Assembly (NCBI GenBank): GCA_945643635.1
Contig: CALZFC010000040.1
Location: 2,815,501-2,879,500 of the forward strand
Direction of reading: 5' to 3'
DNA from: Allodiplogaster sudhausi
Taxonomy: Eukaryota; Nematoda; Chromadorea; Rhabditida; Diplogasteridae
Length of the DNA stretch: 64,000 nucleotides
Part shown: in pieces, positions 1 through 25,455 of the stretch
Position numbering within the stretch: the first letter of the stretch is position 1
How the letters are laid out: every line of letters begins with the position of its first letter
Notes under the pieces: model-generated
Seen by the model: only the letters and a program-made list of their open reading frames with translations
Told to the model about the DNA's origin: nothing
Databases searched by the model: none
Translations under genes and position numbers: made by a program

Positions 1-42
1 GTCCAAATGACAAAGGAAGGAATGATACAGTAATCCTCTTAC

Positions 43-1601
43 TTGTCCCTGCTTCGGCATGGGAATCGTGACGGGAAGCGGTAGAATATCCTGAGGGAGC
101 CAGGCTCCTCCAAACTGGCGAGAGACGTGGGCCATGAGGTAAGCATTCAGCGCTTTCTGTAACAGAATTCTTGTCTCCGATAAAGCAGTCCACAAGCAAT
201 AAACACAAAGAAGAGTTCTAAGTTGGCACCTGGATGAATCTATTGGGGCTGGGATTGAAACCAATCTCCTTAACAACGAGTGAGTACGGATAGAGAACAT
301 CAACGGGGAATTCGACGAACACCGGTCCGGGAGTGCCCTTCAAATAGATGGAAGAATTTACTTATACGAATAGAATAAGTTAATTAAGTTCTGAAACAAA
401 TACAATGAACTCAATTTAAATGCCCGATTGACAATTTTGATAAAAAAAGGGCGGTACCTCTTGGGCGACTCGGATTGCCTGACGAAGAGTGGGAACAATG
501 TCACGCAAGCGAGAGACACGAGCAGCGTACTTGCAGAGGAGGCGGAAGAGCACCAACTGGTCAATGTCCTGCACAACAAGTCATCATTCTTCTCGTCAAC
601 AGAACTCCCATGGCAGAGCTCTGTTGTCTAGAATCGCTTTCAGTTATTACAAAAGCAAAGAAAGACCTGAAGTGCTCCGCGGCCCTTGAGAAGAGTGGGC
701 GCGGCTCCCCCGAGAAGGAGGATAGGCGACTCGGCCATCTACAAAGCCTTCTCGTGAACAAGAGCCTCCCTCACAGTACTCCACACCCCTCTACCGTACC
801 TGTGCATTCTTTACTGCGGTGATAGTGTTGGTGACTCCCGGCCCGGCAGTCACTGCCAATGGACTGTCTGAGACGAGCCACTGCATCAGCTGCGAACACC
901 GCCGTCACCTGAGAGCATCCATAACTCAGCACACTTAGCAGATATCCTGCACACTAATTGACATCAGTCCCGCAACTGCACTTTCTTCAATGACTGTAAG
1001 TGCGACCTCGTGTCTGGTGTCGATGATTCGAATGCCGAGCTTCTCGGAGGCAACCAGGATGGGAGAGATATGCCCGCCGCAGAGAGTGAACACTTCCTGG
1101 ACGTTGTGTGCCTGACAATCAAAGGCTCGTTGAGCAATAATAATGAAAAACATTTGCCACGAAACTTTCAACCTGGATTTTTTTTTACCACGCATCAGTG
1201 TTTAATAAGTCTCAATTTTACCAAGACTTTCTTGAAAAGTAGGCATGGAAAAGTGGGAACCTTACAAAGGTCATACAAAAACACTCAAAACCATCCGATT
1301 TTCGGCATGTTTTAATGCGAAAGAGGCTGTGCCTTCCGACTTTGCTGGTGAACCCTTCCGAAATTCTTTGAAGCTACACTGCCAGAATATGACATAAAAG
1401 TGCCAAGGGAAGTAAACAGTCCATTCTAATCAACTGTCGACCGTGCCAAGACTTGTACACATTTTGTAGGCAAGAAAAGAATGTAAGTGCGGTGATAAGG
1501 CAAAGTCGGAATCGTTAACATCCTTGTGATAAGCAATAAAATGAAACCTTCAGCACCGCAGCAACAAGCTCGCTGCCATGTCGCTCAGACTTCTCTTCTA
1601 C
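43..1601 (-). CDS. ILVBL: ILVBL/HACL2-like thiamine-diphosphate enzyme (partial)
   Basis: Seven minus-strand exons read in order: 1601-1548, 1111-1007, 908-800, 738-667, 568-458, 337-230 and 156-43. Together they give the N-terminal half of an acetolactate-synthase-like protein. Visible blocks are [20 protein letters not shown] then [55 protein letters not shown] and [18 protein letters not shown]. The Glu of RHE is the expected thiamine-diphosphate-activating residue. Family members in animals are ER-membrane 2-hydroxyacyl-CoA lyases acting in fatty-acid alpha-oxidation and phytosphingosine breakdown. The membrane-anchor first exon was not found upstream of 1601. The C-terminal cofactor domain lies beyond the left edge. 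In the 908-800 exon the frame shifts by one base near 869-874, between VARL and [12 protein letters not shown]. Both sides stay conserved, so an assembly indel or a recent lesion is possible. Confidence 0.88.
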
Positions 1602-3849
1602 CTTAAAACAATGTTCTGGGAATGGAATATAAAAAAAAACTGAGCTGCAAAGAAATTAAATGTCAGCGTTTTAATACCCAAAACAGGACACGAAACAAAT
1701 ATTTTTTGAAGTACTTAATTTTAAAAAAAAAGTCAAGCACTACAACTGCAACTCTGTGGAACCTGGAAGATATTGGAAACGGGATGTTGTTCGTTCTGCC
1801 TAGTCCAGACGGCCAGGACACGAGATTTCAGTTCTTCCCATGAACGGATATCAAGCCATTTCCACAGGAGAAGCAGCTTGACTACGAATAGCACATTTAA
1901 CAGAAGCCATTACATCTTCTGAAATTGAAAAATAATCAAAAAATATCTGATGAGTTACATGAAGGCGCCATACGATAACATCTTATATTTTATGAAGGAC
2001 GCCTGTTGAAATTTAAAAATAGCCCTGCACTATTCAGTTCTATGCATTTGAAAACAACAGGTCTTAGGGTCAAACTACGCAACATATTCTCCGTATATAG
2101 TTCATAAAAAATAAAAATAATATTGATCACAAAATTCAAGAATTAAGCCTAACAGCGGCGTATCAAAGTCAACATGAGAAGTTACCACCATTCTTGGAAT
2201 ATAACCAAAGTCCAATCAGCATATGTACCCAAATTTTCGGTGTGTCTTTGAATGCCATCACTCATCGTGAGCGAGAAATCAGAAATAGCTCCAAATATAC
2301 ACCAAAAATGACCGCTACGATCAGAGTTTGAGGGGCGGATGGTCGCCCTATATGTACCAAAAAAAATTCCTTAATTTAAATATCTTGTAATAATTATTAT
2401 TAAAGTGGGCTTGAATTTGTTTTAGATTTGGCAAGTTTTGGTATTTAATTCAAAATGGGCGGGAAACTAACAGCTGCTGTTTCGAGAACAACTGGCGGAA
2501 TGAATGCGGAGCGAAGGAATCTTCAAGGTTAATATGAGAGAAAGCGAAAGCAGTAGCCAGGCAGGGTCGAGAAGAGAAATGCATGGCTGCCTGGCAGGAA
2601 CCACAGCGATAAGAAGAGACTAAGCACATTCTCCCCCTGAATATCTCTCTTCTCTCTTTCTCTAACCTTTATTTCTCAGTCTCTTACTCCCTCTATCTCT
2701 CGATCTCTCCACCTCTCTCTACTTCTTTTTGTAACACTAACATCCATCTTATGTGGAATCTACACACTCCTTGGAATGGCATATGCTCTTCTTCTGTCTT
2801 GCATTTCTGCAGCGAAGAGATCCTGACCAAGAATCATGATTAATCAAGCACGCTATACCTCAAGTCGCAATGAGTGCGGATGTACTTCTTCACCCGTTTC
2901 CATTTCCACACCTTCCCTCACTTCTCTCAATCCTTGTCTTGACTGTTTGTTCTAAAAGTCTTGTTATTTCGTTGTGTCCTAACCACTAAACATATGCTCA
3001 TAATTGGATGAGCATGAACACAGAGGCAACAGTTTGATATCCGGTAACCTTTTGTCCCATAAAGAGTAAAGTCGATGATAATGAGCTTACCCGGCTACAG
3101 TTCCACTTACGAGGAATGCTTCCTGCATTCTTCTCTCTCTCATAATCCGATTGTTTGCTCCGGCAACGAATAGATTAAAATGAAAACCCATAGGTGAGGG
3201 TTTGTCTCTTTATGTTCACATTCAGCTGACGGTTTCGTTTGGGAAGGTAATCACGCAGTATGAAGGAAAATTTTTGATCGAAATTATTTTTGCATTCTTC
3301 CCTACAAGAAAGTTTCCATTGAAAGGTTCTTTATGGTATGTATGTACATATCAGAAAACGTGTGTAAATTGTCGAATCACTACAGATCACCTCAGTAGAG
3401 GAAATTCCTTTTGCTATGTACATTTTACTCTTGATGAGCTACTAACTGTCCTGCAATAAAAATGAAAGGTGATCAGACTTGAGGATGTTCAGACAATTCT
3501 CTCTCAATGTCTCTCTCTCTGGCACTCTCTCTCGTTCACCCTATCTCTTTTTCTTCCCCTTACTCGTCCTTTCTCTGACTCGTTCTCTCTATGATATGCT
3601 CTCCTCACCTAGTTATTTTTCGTTATATTTCTTTAACTTCTCTGAGTTTAAATACTCTCTCGTTACTCTCCTCTCGCATTCTACCCTCTCCTCCATGCAT
3701 GGACATCATTCGAAACTCCAACTACAGAAGGCCATAAAGAGAAGCCGCCTTCATGACCCCTCTCCTAACTCTCCTCCCCCCCTAATCATTTTCCTTCTCC
3801 CCTATCCTAAGTCCTTTGATCACCATGCACATTCTTAAATTAACCACGG

Positions 3850-3889
<40 letters not shown>

Positions 3890-5523
3890 GAATGCTCTCC
3901 TCTTCTTCATCTGTTTCCTAGTGCCCTATCCAAGTCTCTTTCTCACGTTGCATCTAATAGTATTGTCATTCCAAACCCTTTCCTTCCTTGTCCCTTCTTT
4001 GATTTTCCATTCCTGAGGCTGTATCCGATCTCTCCATGCCTTGCCCTAATCCCTGTTCCCTGTCCTTAACTGGATTGATCTGCTTTCTCCCATGTGATAG
4101 AAGAAAGAAAAAGTGATAGTCTTCCCCTCTTCGTTCGATTTCACTTCAAACCTCTTTTAATTAAACTATTGATGTGAAACTTCCATGACTCTTTTTCATG
4201 TTGGAGAATACGAATGATTTGTCTTGTATTAAGTGAATACCTGTATGCATGTACATACTGATGTATGTACAAACGTTGTCATCTCCTTTCAGGCTTCTCA
4301 AAAAGAAAGAATGCTGAATTGCTTCCCATTGTCGCAAATATTGAATGCCCGCTGGCAAGTTTACCTGTCTCCTTCTCCTTGCTCTTCGTTCTCTCAAGAT
4401 CAGCCCGCTCTCTGTTCCCTTCCTCTCTTTCTCTTCCAGACTAATCCAAACTGTTCGTGTTCTGCCGTAGGCCGTTATGCTGGAACTTCCCTATCAAAGA
4501 ATCCATTGTTGGCCTCGCTTGGATCCAATTGCTCACTTTTGCCGTGATTTCTATACTATATACCAGCTTTAACATATTACGGGGTTCTTACAGAGCGCAG
4601 GCCGTGGAATGCTCGTTTATTTACTAAATATGTGTTCTGCCCTATAATAAGTCAATCTTTTTTCATGAGATCAATCTTCTAAAATTCCCTGATCCTCCAG
4701 TTGTCAACCCTCATCATGCGGCCTAATAAACTCTCTCACGCCCCCACCCGCTCAACAGAAACTTCTTGAACACAGCTAGACCAATTTGGCGGCCATTCTC
4801 ATTATGAAGTCGATCTTTTTCGCCCTTAAAAAATAGAAAATTTAATGAAAAAAGAAGTGTGTCCAAACGGCGTTAAAATGCTGGCTTTACTTCTGCTCTT
4901 CATTCTTCTATCTTTAAACGGCCTCTTCTCTTCCCTTTTACAGATCAGTTATTGCCGTTTAAAAGTCTTTGCATTCTCTCGATATTTCGCCATAAGAGTG
5001 TCCTCTCTATCCCTTGAGCCTCTCGCTTCTGCCCTGAACCTAACGAATCAGCCGAATCTCACGTGTCCCAAGCCATCTCTCCTTTCATCTTCTCACTTCT
5101 CCCATTATATCAGTTTTGTTCTTTTTCCCCACGTAAGAACATTATAATTTTTCCCCTTACACCATGTTTCCCATGTTTGCTAAAAATGAACATCACATTT
5201 TAGGCGGAAGCGATAGAACGCCATTTTCGTTTTGGAAGTTCCCGCATCGTAGAATAAAAAGCTGACCTACTTACATTTCCTTATCGAGTGAAATCAAATC
5301 GACTTTAAGCAGTTTAATCTTATGCTCTTTCTCAATGCCTCTCCCCTCCATCCTCTGCCTTTTGTACTTTCTGACTTTCTCTTCTCCTTCAAATTCGGAT
5401 TGAATTTCCGTCAGTTCTGCCTATTCCCGCCATAAAATCTTTCTTTAACGGTAATTTCATACTACTTAAACGACATCATTTGGGCAAGGTTGTACTAGGA
5501 GAAAGGAGCAGAGAGCGAAGAAA

Positions 5524-5563
<40 letters not shown>

Positions 5564-6177
5564 CAGAAGAGACAGAATGCATGAACACCCTCCGATAGTC
5601 CATCTGATCTCGCAACGTAGCGGGAACGCTCCTTTCATTTCTCTCTACTTAAACGGATCCGACTAATCAATCAATCGTTCATATAAAAATCACTGTGATG
5701 CCTTTGTGCGTGACTGTCCATTCAATTGAGGAAGAACTGGACGATTTTGAGAGTGGAGATCTTGTCCGTTATCCTCAAACTCTTCACCACCAGCCGATGC
5801 CACGCATCGCTCCGCTTTCTTCATCAATTGTGCCTTTTGTTCGCTCAAACAAAAAAACAAGAGCAGCTCGTAATTGAGCTATTTATACATGCATACTCCC
5901 TTACTCCCTCATAAGAGAACAATTTTGAAACATTGGCATTCCTAAAGTTGAACTATTGTCACACCGATCACCTACATTCATAAGTACATCCAGAGTTAAC
6001 ATTATCATAATTAAGAGAAGTCCATGAAGTATCCGTTGCATACGGCATTTCCATTGCTTCCAGTGAAAGCAGCTCACGACAAGCACATCGCCATTTCCGT
6101 GCAGGAACATTGTTCAGTGCCCTCGCTATTACGCCACCTTTCCATGGTCACCCAATGCGTTCGTTGCTTTCACTCAC

Positions 6178-6217
<40 letters not shown>

Positions 6218-7477
6218 CGTCGTCCAACAGTTGTGCGTTCCGCTCTATTTGTCTCACGATTAACCACGGCATATAATTTATAACCACCCCTGCTTGCGCC
6301 TCTACACCTTTTTCGCACTTCGGTTACTATCTAGTTCTCCGTGCTTTTCCGCTCTCTCCACTTCTCCTCACTCACTCTTCATCTGTTCTCTCTCTCCATT
6401 CTCTCCCCTTCAACCTTTCCATTTATTTCTGTTTTCCTCGTTCACTTCTCGTTCCCCATGCATTTTATCACTCCGCGCACCACATATTGAGCCGCCTCAC
6501 TGTCCGCATTACAGCTCCATTTTGTGCATCTTTGTTTGAATTGGAAAAAATCATTTCATCTCTATCTTCTCTCTCTCTACATACCTCTCTCTCCCTCTCT
6601 TCGTGTCTATTACTTTCTCGCTCTTTTGTTATTTGTTCTTCATGAAATGGTTAGTATTAGTGGAAGTTAATGGCGTGTTTCCACTGTTAAAATGTTTCCC
6701 AAATCAGTACTACATATAATAGAGCTAAAGTTGTTTTCAATATTTTTTTCGCACTCTTCTGCATGGATCTGTCGAATCTCCTCGTTGATAGACATACCAT
6801 GAACCGCTTATCACGAGGTGTTCATGAAATACTCTGCCATAGTTGCTTACTCCACTGGAAGCAACCATCCACTCTGCTCGTCTGCTCCTCCTCTGTCACA
6901 TGGCTCACTCTCTTCCATTCTCTTCCCACTTTCCCGGTATCAAAAAGTTGATGGAGCCTTTAAGAATTATGCATATCAATCGCTAGCTCTAACACAAGCT
7001 CTTTTCCTCTTTTTCTATAATTTTCTATTTTCTTTCTTCGCCCTAACATTTTTCTCTGCTTCCCTATTTAAATATATGGATGTGTATCTCTCTTTCTCTA
7101 AACCTTTGTCGATGCTGTTGTACATTACACATTTGCATAATTAGCCTTCGGTCGCCTTCTGTTTCTCTCCATCTCTTCATTCCAGGCCCTACCAGTCTCA
7201 TTCAGACTCTTCTGCACCATCAATTCACTCTCCTATTCCCCTGCCTCTTTCCTTTTCCAACAATAGTCGTCCCTGCAGTGCACACGTTCATTCATTCTAT
7301 ACATTTACAATCGAGCACTCTTTGTTGATCAATTCGTCAATTCAATTATCGGCGCGATTGACTTTTTTTAAATATTTATTTTAGTATTTTCACATGACAT
7401 GTATGTACGTATTAAATGGACATTTTCCTGTCGCTCATTTGTCGTTTATCTTTTGACTTGTTTTGCTGTCTTCTCAG
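1602..7477. other. Intergenic spacer, CT-rich, no gene recognised
   Basis: No conserved coding segment was recognised on either strand. The plus strand is pyrimidine-rich, with (CT)n tracts at 3854-3886 and 6179-6212 and a (GA)n tract at 5527-5561. Many Ser/Leu/Phe-rich open frames here are translations of CT-rich DNA. A minus-strand stretch near 1840-1755 ends in a plausible CAG/gt donor and could be an upstream exon of the ILVBL-like gene, but its frame could not be tied to that gene. The promoters of the divergent ILVBL-like gene and exchanger should lie here. No clear core element was seen. Confidence 0.6.
7471..7477 (+). promoter_or_regulatory. 5'-UTR or trans-splice acceptor of exchanger
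   Basis: A strong acceptor (tgtcttctcag) ends 48 bases before the exchanger start codon. No matching upstream donor was identified. It could be a spliced-leader acceptor, as in nematodes, or the 3' end of a 5'-UTR intron. Confidence 0.5.
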
Positions 7478-7525
7478 GAGCAGAGAAAGAGCCTGAAAGC
7501 CTCAGTCACTTCACTCCCTCCTCCG

Positions 7526-20824
<13,299 letters not shown>

Positions 20825-21184
20825 AACCCTCTTCCCCCAACCCCTCTCCTTATTACTGTACTACGGTAAGCATATAGTACCCCTTCTTCCATTGAAGTTG
20901 GTACCACAACCGACAAACCAATAGCGTCACCTAAAATGTACTACCATGACTGAGTTGCCGAATAGTTCTTTGTCTTGCTATGATACTTCTTGCCCATATT
21001 TCATTGTGTAAAGAACATGAAACGATGAAGAAGCACCGAAGTGCACTCTTGTCTTAGTTTTTTAACAGCCTAATAGAATTGTATCTCCGAACTGCATACC
21101 TGTGATGATTACCGAGCATAACTCATACCATGTGATAAGTCGTTAGGAATCTAGAAGATATAAAAACAATACTCTTTATGCTAC

Positions 21185-21190
21185 AATAAA
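21185..21190 (+). terminator. Poly(A) signal of exchanger
   Basis: A canonical AATAAA lies about 360 bases after the exchanger stop codon and before the convergent PRCC-like stop codon at 21463. Confidence 0.6.
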
Positions 21191-21462
21191 GAAGTAAACT
21201 ATGAATAATGAAGGATTCACAGAGAATGAAAATGACTTATAAAACATGCAAAGTACTCCTCCCTCGTGTATCACATCTTCTCGAGAGAAAACAAGTAGAG
21301 GAAAAGTTTCGCTTTTGCGTTATCGTACAGCCATTATCGGAACATAAATTAGTCGTGGACAATGATGTCTCATAATCAGAAAGAAGAAGAAGGAAACGAA
21401 CTCTTTCTCTCGCACGCTCTCCAGCACCTTCTCTCCCCTCATCCTGAACATATCCAATGTTC

Positions 21463-22105
21463 TCAGAATCCGTACTTCTGTCTGGACATCCTCTTGTTGT
21501 TCTTGCTCTCGGCCCACTGCTGCTGAAGTGCTTCCTCGCGAGCAACGGCCTGCATGGTAATCATTTTTTACTGAACACTTTTAAACTTCGTACAGTAAAT
21601 GATAAACTGAACTGACCACATTGGCGAGGTATGTGATCTGATGTTTCCGCTTCGCAAGTCGATCTTTCGGATTCGCAGTCTTTGGTACGGAAGGCATGCT
21701 CGCTGTGGCAATGGCCTGCCAGGAAGAACAGTCATTTACAAACATTCACCCGTATCACCAACAATTCAAACAAGCTGGTTCAAAAAATACATGAAATATT
21801 TTTGAATAAAATTCGAAAATAATACCTTATGAGTGATATTCTTCAGAAGAGTCTCGCGAACATTCGGACCCAGAGCCTGAACAAGAATAAATATGGCTTT
21901 AGAAATGGCAATGAAACGAGTCATTCTTTCGAGTTGAATGAGAAGGAGAGGATGAAAGAAGCACCGACCGAGTCGACATTCACATCGACTATCTCAGCCT
22001 GGCCGACGGCTCTGCGGTCTGCTCCCCATGGTGCGAATTCATACTTGAAGATCATCTCTTGTGCGCGCTCAAATTGGTTTGATTCAACGAAAAAAAGTAG
22101 AAAGA

Positions 22106-22148
<43 letters not shown>

Positions 22149-23891
22149 GAGGGAGGGAGAGCATACCTGGTCGTTGATAGTCTTGAGTTTGGAGCTCGGA
22201 CCCGCTGCTGAAGAACCCGCAGCCATCTCGTCCTCTTCTACTTCCTCGTAACCATAAGAAAGCGAACCCTGAGAGGACAACGTACACTGCACATTCATTC
22301 AATAAAACTTTTTGCATCAAAAGAAATTAATACTGAAATCACAATTCTCAGAAGGAATCCAAATAACGGTGAAGTCTGCCAATAATGAAAATAAGAAAAC
22401 AACGGTACCAACCACAGCTTCTGGCTTCGATGGACCGACAGCCTCGGAAAGACCGTTCGATGGAATTATAGGAACGCTAAACAGGAAAAGTTCATTCATT
22501 GATGAGCATTGTGGTGCAACAAGCCAGTTCTCAAAATATGGAATACCTGTCGAGAAGAATCGATGATCTGACTCCACTGGAAGTGGAAGGAAGATTGGAG
22601 GAAGAAGCAGAGGAGAGACCAAAGAAGTCTTCACTCTCGTCTTCGTCGTCCGAGGAGAGAGAAGACTCCACGAGGGGCTGCAACATTCTTTCTTTCATCT
22701 CACTCAGGAATACTTATAACAAGAAAACACTAAGTTGAATTAGACACATCAGGCAGTAAATTTAAAACAAATTGAAAAAAATTGTAAAATGAGAACCTGG
22801 AGGATAAAAGAATATCACTACAATTTCACCAAAAATGTACCTTGACTGGGTAGGCAGTAGCCCTTGGCTTAACAGCTGGCACCGCCGATTGCTTGGCACG
22901 CAGAGAGGGAGGAAGCATGAGAGAGTCCCCAGATGAAGAGAACCCACCCAACGAAGCGCCTACCAACAGGATAGAGAACATAAGACAACTCAAGGAAGAA
23001 CCGACCTGGTCTCGAGCCTGACTTGGGCGCCGGGAGCATTGAGAAGAGTCCGAGAGAGAGTCCGGCTGCTGTTGCAGGCTGCTTCTTTTCCTGTGAGAAT
23101 AATGCGAAGGCTAATTTGATATCATTTTAACTTATCTTGTTGCAATCTGTATAATACACGGCCTAAGAGTGCAAGAAAGGCACCTGCGTAATTCTGTCGT
23201 CTTCTTCCTCCGCCACTGCCTTACTCAGTCCACCAAACGCATCAATCTTCACTCGCTTGGCCTTCCGAGTCTGCAAGGAAATAGTGAAATAAATTACTAT
23301 AGTAAGGAGTAACTTGTTTAAATAAGATTTGAAGGGATCAAGTTAGGATCCTTCGGAAATTTTTGAAGCGAGAGGACAGTTAAATACTGACATGCATAGA
23401 AGTATAACAGAATAAAGTCTGACTGAATCAGTAGAAGCAAGGAAATCGCTGTTCTCAGACTTCTTCTTCAATTTCTTCTCGGTTTTTCGTTTCTCCTTTT
23501 CTGCACGCTTTGCTGCTTTCTTCTCCAGCTTTTGGCGCGCCTTCTCAGCCAACTTCTGAATGGGGGAATAAACTGTATGGCTAGAACGAGAAATGACATG
23601 GTACTACTAGCAAATAAGAATATCTTGCCTTCTCCCAGTCTTTTGGCTTAGCGATGTCCTCGATGTCGTTCTCCTCGCTGACTATTTTTCCGGGAAATGA
23701 AGAGTGAACTCGTGCCTCTGGCAGGTGCAACACTGACTCGCCATCTGAACGACATTCTTCCCAAAATGCTGGAGATAAAAAAGACTGAACATATCATTAG
23801 ATTTTTCGCTGTTGAAAACTTGAAACTAAACTTTAAGAAACCAGTCACCACAAATTTCACAGTCTTTTCGTTCTCAGCCTATAAAATAGAT

Positions 23892-23974
<83 letters not shown>

Positions 23975-24161
23975 AATGACCGAACCGTCGCTTTCTTCGC
24001 CAGTGTCGAAGAAAGAGTCTTCTTCGGCTACCGCAACCTTTATTGGCTTCGCTGAAACAACATTGGCAGGTTTCTGAGTGTCAAGATAAGAACAAACTTG
24101 TCTCAGTCTCTTCCTCGTCTGAGCTGTTGTCACTGCCCGCGTAGTCCACAAGGCCTAGCAT
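21463..24161 (-). CDS. PRCC: PRCC-like spliceosome-associated protein
   Basis: The start ATG is at 24161, giving MLGLVDYAGSDNSSDEEETE. Exons follow near 24075-23985, 23680-23639, 23555-23460, 23272-23186, 23092-23009, 22968-22840, 22695-22562, 22482-22415, 22268-22167, 22062-21965, 21877-21825, 21711-21621 and 21551-21463. Hallmarks are the acidic N-terminus, SSDDEDESEDFFGL, GLSLGLFSMLPAPKSG, KRVKIDAFGGLSKAVAEEE, and the conserved end RKHQITYLA ... WAESKNNKRMSRQKYGF with stop. Vertebrate PRCC (papillary renal cell carcinoma translocation gene) is a nuclear protein of activated spliceosomes that also binds MAD2B. The intron after 23639 starts with GC (GAGAAG/gcaaga). The exon at 23555-23460 codes a Lys/Glu-rich coiled coil whose donor is uncertain. 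The intron before 23680 holds a TA tract. The gene converges on the exchanger, with about 270 bases between its stop and that gene's poly(A) signal. Confidence 0.88.
22107..22145. repeat. (GA)n tract in PRCC-like intron
   Basis: A GA tract lies between the exons at 22268-22167 and 22062-21965. Read on the minus strand it forms part of the pyrimidine-rich intron. Confidence 0.95.
23894..23972. repeat. (TA)n microsatellite
   Basis: About 39 perfect TA units lie in an intron of the PRCC-like gene, next to the exon ending GEESD. The tract could fold on itself. It adds an apparent YIYI frame to one open reading frame, which is not coding. Confidence 0.97.
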
Positions 24162-24601
24162 GTCTACAAACTTAAAAGAAGAGAGGCTTTCGTGCAAGCA
24201 GAAATCAAGTTAAAAATATAAACGAAATCTTTTCGTTTCGGTGCGACTTATGTTGTATTTCCTATATTTCACATACCGTACCCAATTAGCACCGAAAAGT
24301 ATGTACATACATTTCACGCGACATGTACCTAAAAGAGCCAGCAACTTACCATTTGCCTTTTTCACGGGTATACCTAGACACAAGTCTAACTGTAAGAGCT
24401 TCACTTCTTTCCAAAAGTATGTAGATCTTGACACAGAGCGAAGGAAGAAGAGAAGAAGAGTATGCAGAAACACAAGGGGAGAGATAAAGTAGAAAACAGA
24501 CTAAATAGTACATAATAGACAGATGAGAGACAGACATGCTGTATGTAGTTTGGAGTGAACGTGAAGAAGAAAGGCATTTGCGCTGGCTGAGAGAAACGAG
24601 A

Positions 24602-24641
<40 letters not shown>

Positions 24642-25332
24642 TAGAGAGAGAGAGCGATAGAGAGAGAGAGCGATAGAGAGAGAGAGAGAGGGAGAGGAGA
24701 GGAGAAAGAGAGAGAGAATGAGAAAGATACAGAGCGAGAAGAAGATGTCCAAATGAGCGCAATGCAATGGAATGTGGAGACAGGGTATTTGCTTTATATT
24801 TTTTCTATTACTTTTTTAGATGTAAATCTGCAGTTGTGTGACACAAGAACGAGCCTTATCTCTTGGCCTGACCTGATAACTGATCGCGTCATTTTCTTGC
24901 CTGAATTTGTGCAACGCACTTGCTCATTGATCTGCAGTCATCAAGCGCAACTTTTTTTTATTCTTGAACTTTAATATTAGTATACTTCCATAGTTCAACA
25001 ACGATTGCTAATTTACTTTCTTTTTAGCTTTTTCTTCATTTTCGAAGTTCAATTATCATATTTCGTTTTGAACAAACTTGTATCTCTTGCCAGGATTTCT
25101 AAAAGTAGTATTGTATTCGATCGTATTATGCCGTTGTAGTCCGAGTATGAGGCGATTGTCCGGGTCTCTCTTATCTTCTCCAACATTCATTTCATGCGTC
25201 ACAAAAGTCGAATCTCACGAATGGCAGAAATATTAGAATGCTTAGGCTAGAAGTTCTGAAGAATAAAAGATTCATTTTCCATTTACAAACACAATCCATT
25301 TTTTGTAATTCCGGCTCATGTTATATGTTCTA

Positions 25333-25375
<43 letters not shown>

Positions 25376-25449
25376 ATCTCTCTTTCTCTCTCGTTCTCTC
25401 TCTCTCTCTATCTCTCTCTCATTCCAAAGACTGATGCAAATTCTGTTCT
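24162..25449. other. Spacer with GA and CT tracts, no gene seen
   Basis: This holds the PRCC-like promoter side and probably the missing first exon of the PXMP4-like gene. A (GA)n tract occupies 24606-24715 and a (CT)n tract 25337-25425. No conserved coding segment was recognised. Confidence 0.6.
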
Positions 25450-25455
25450 CTTATA

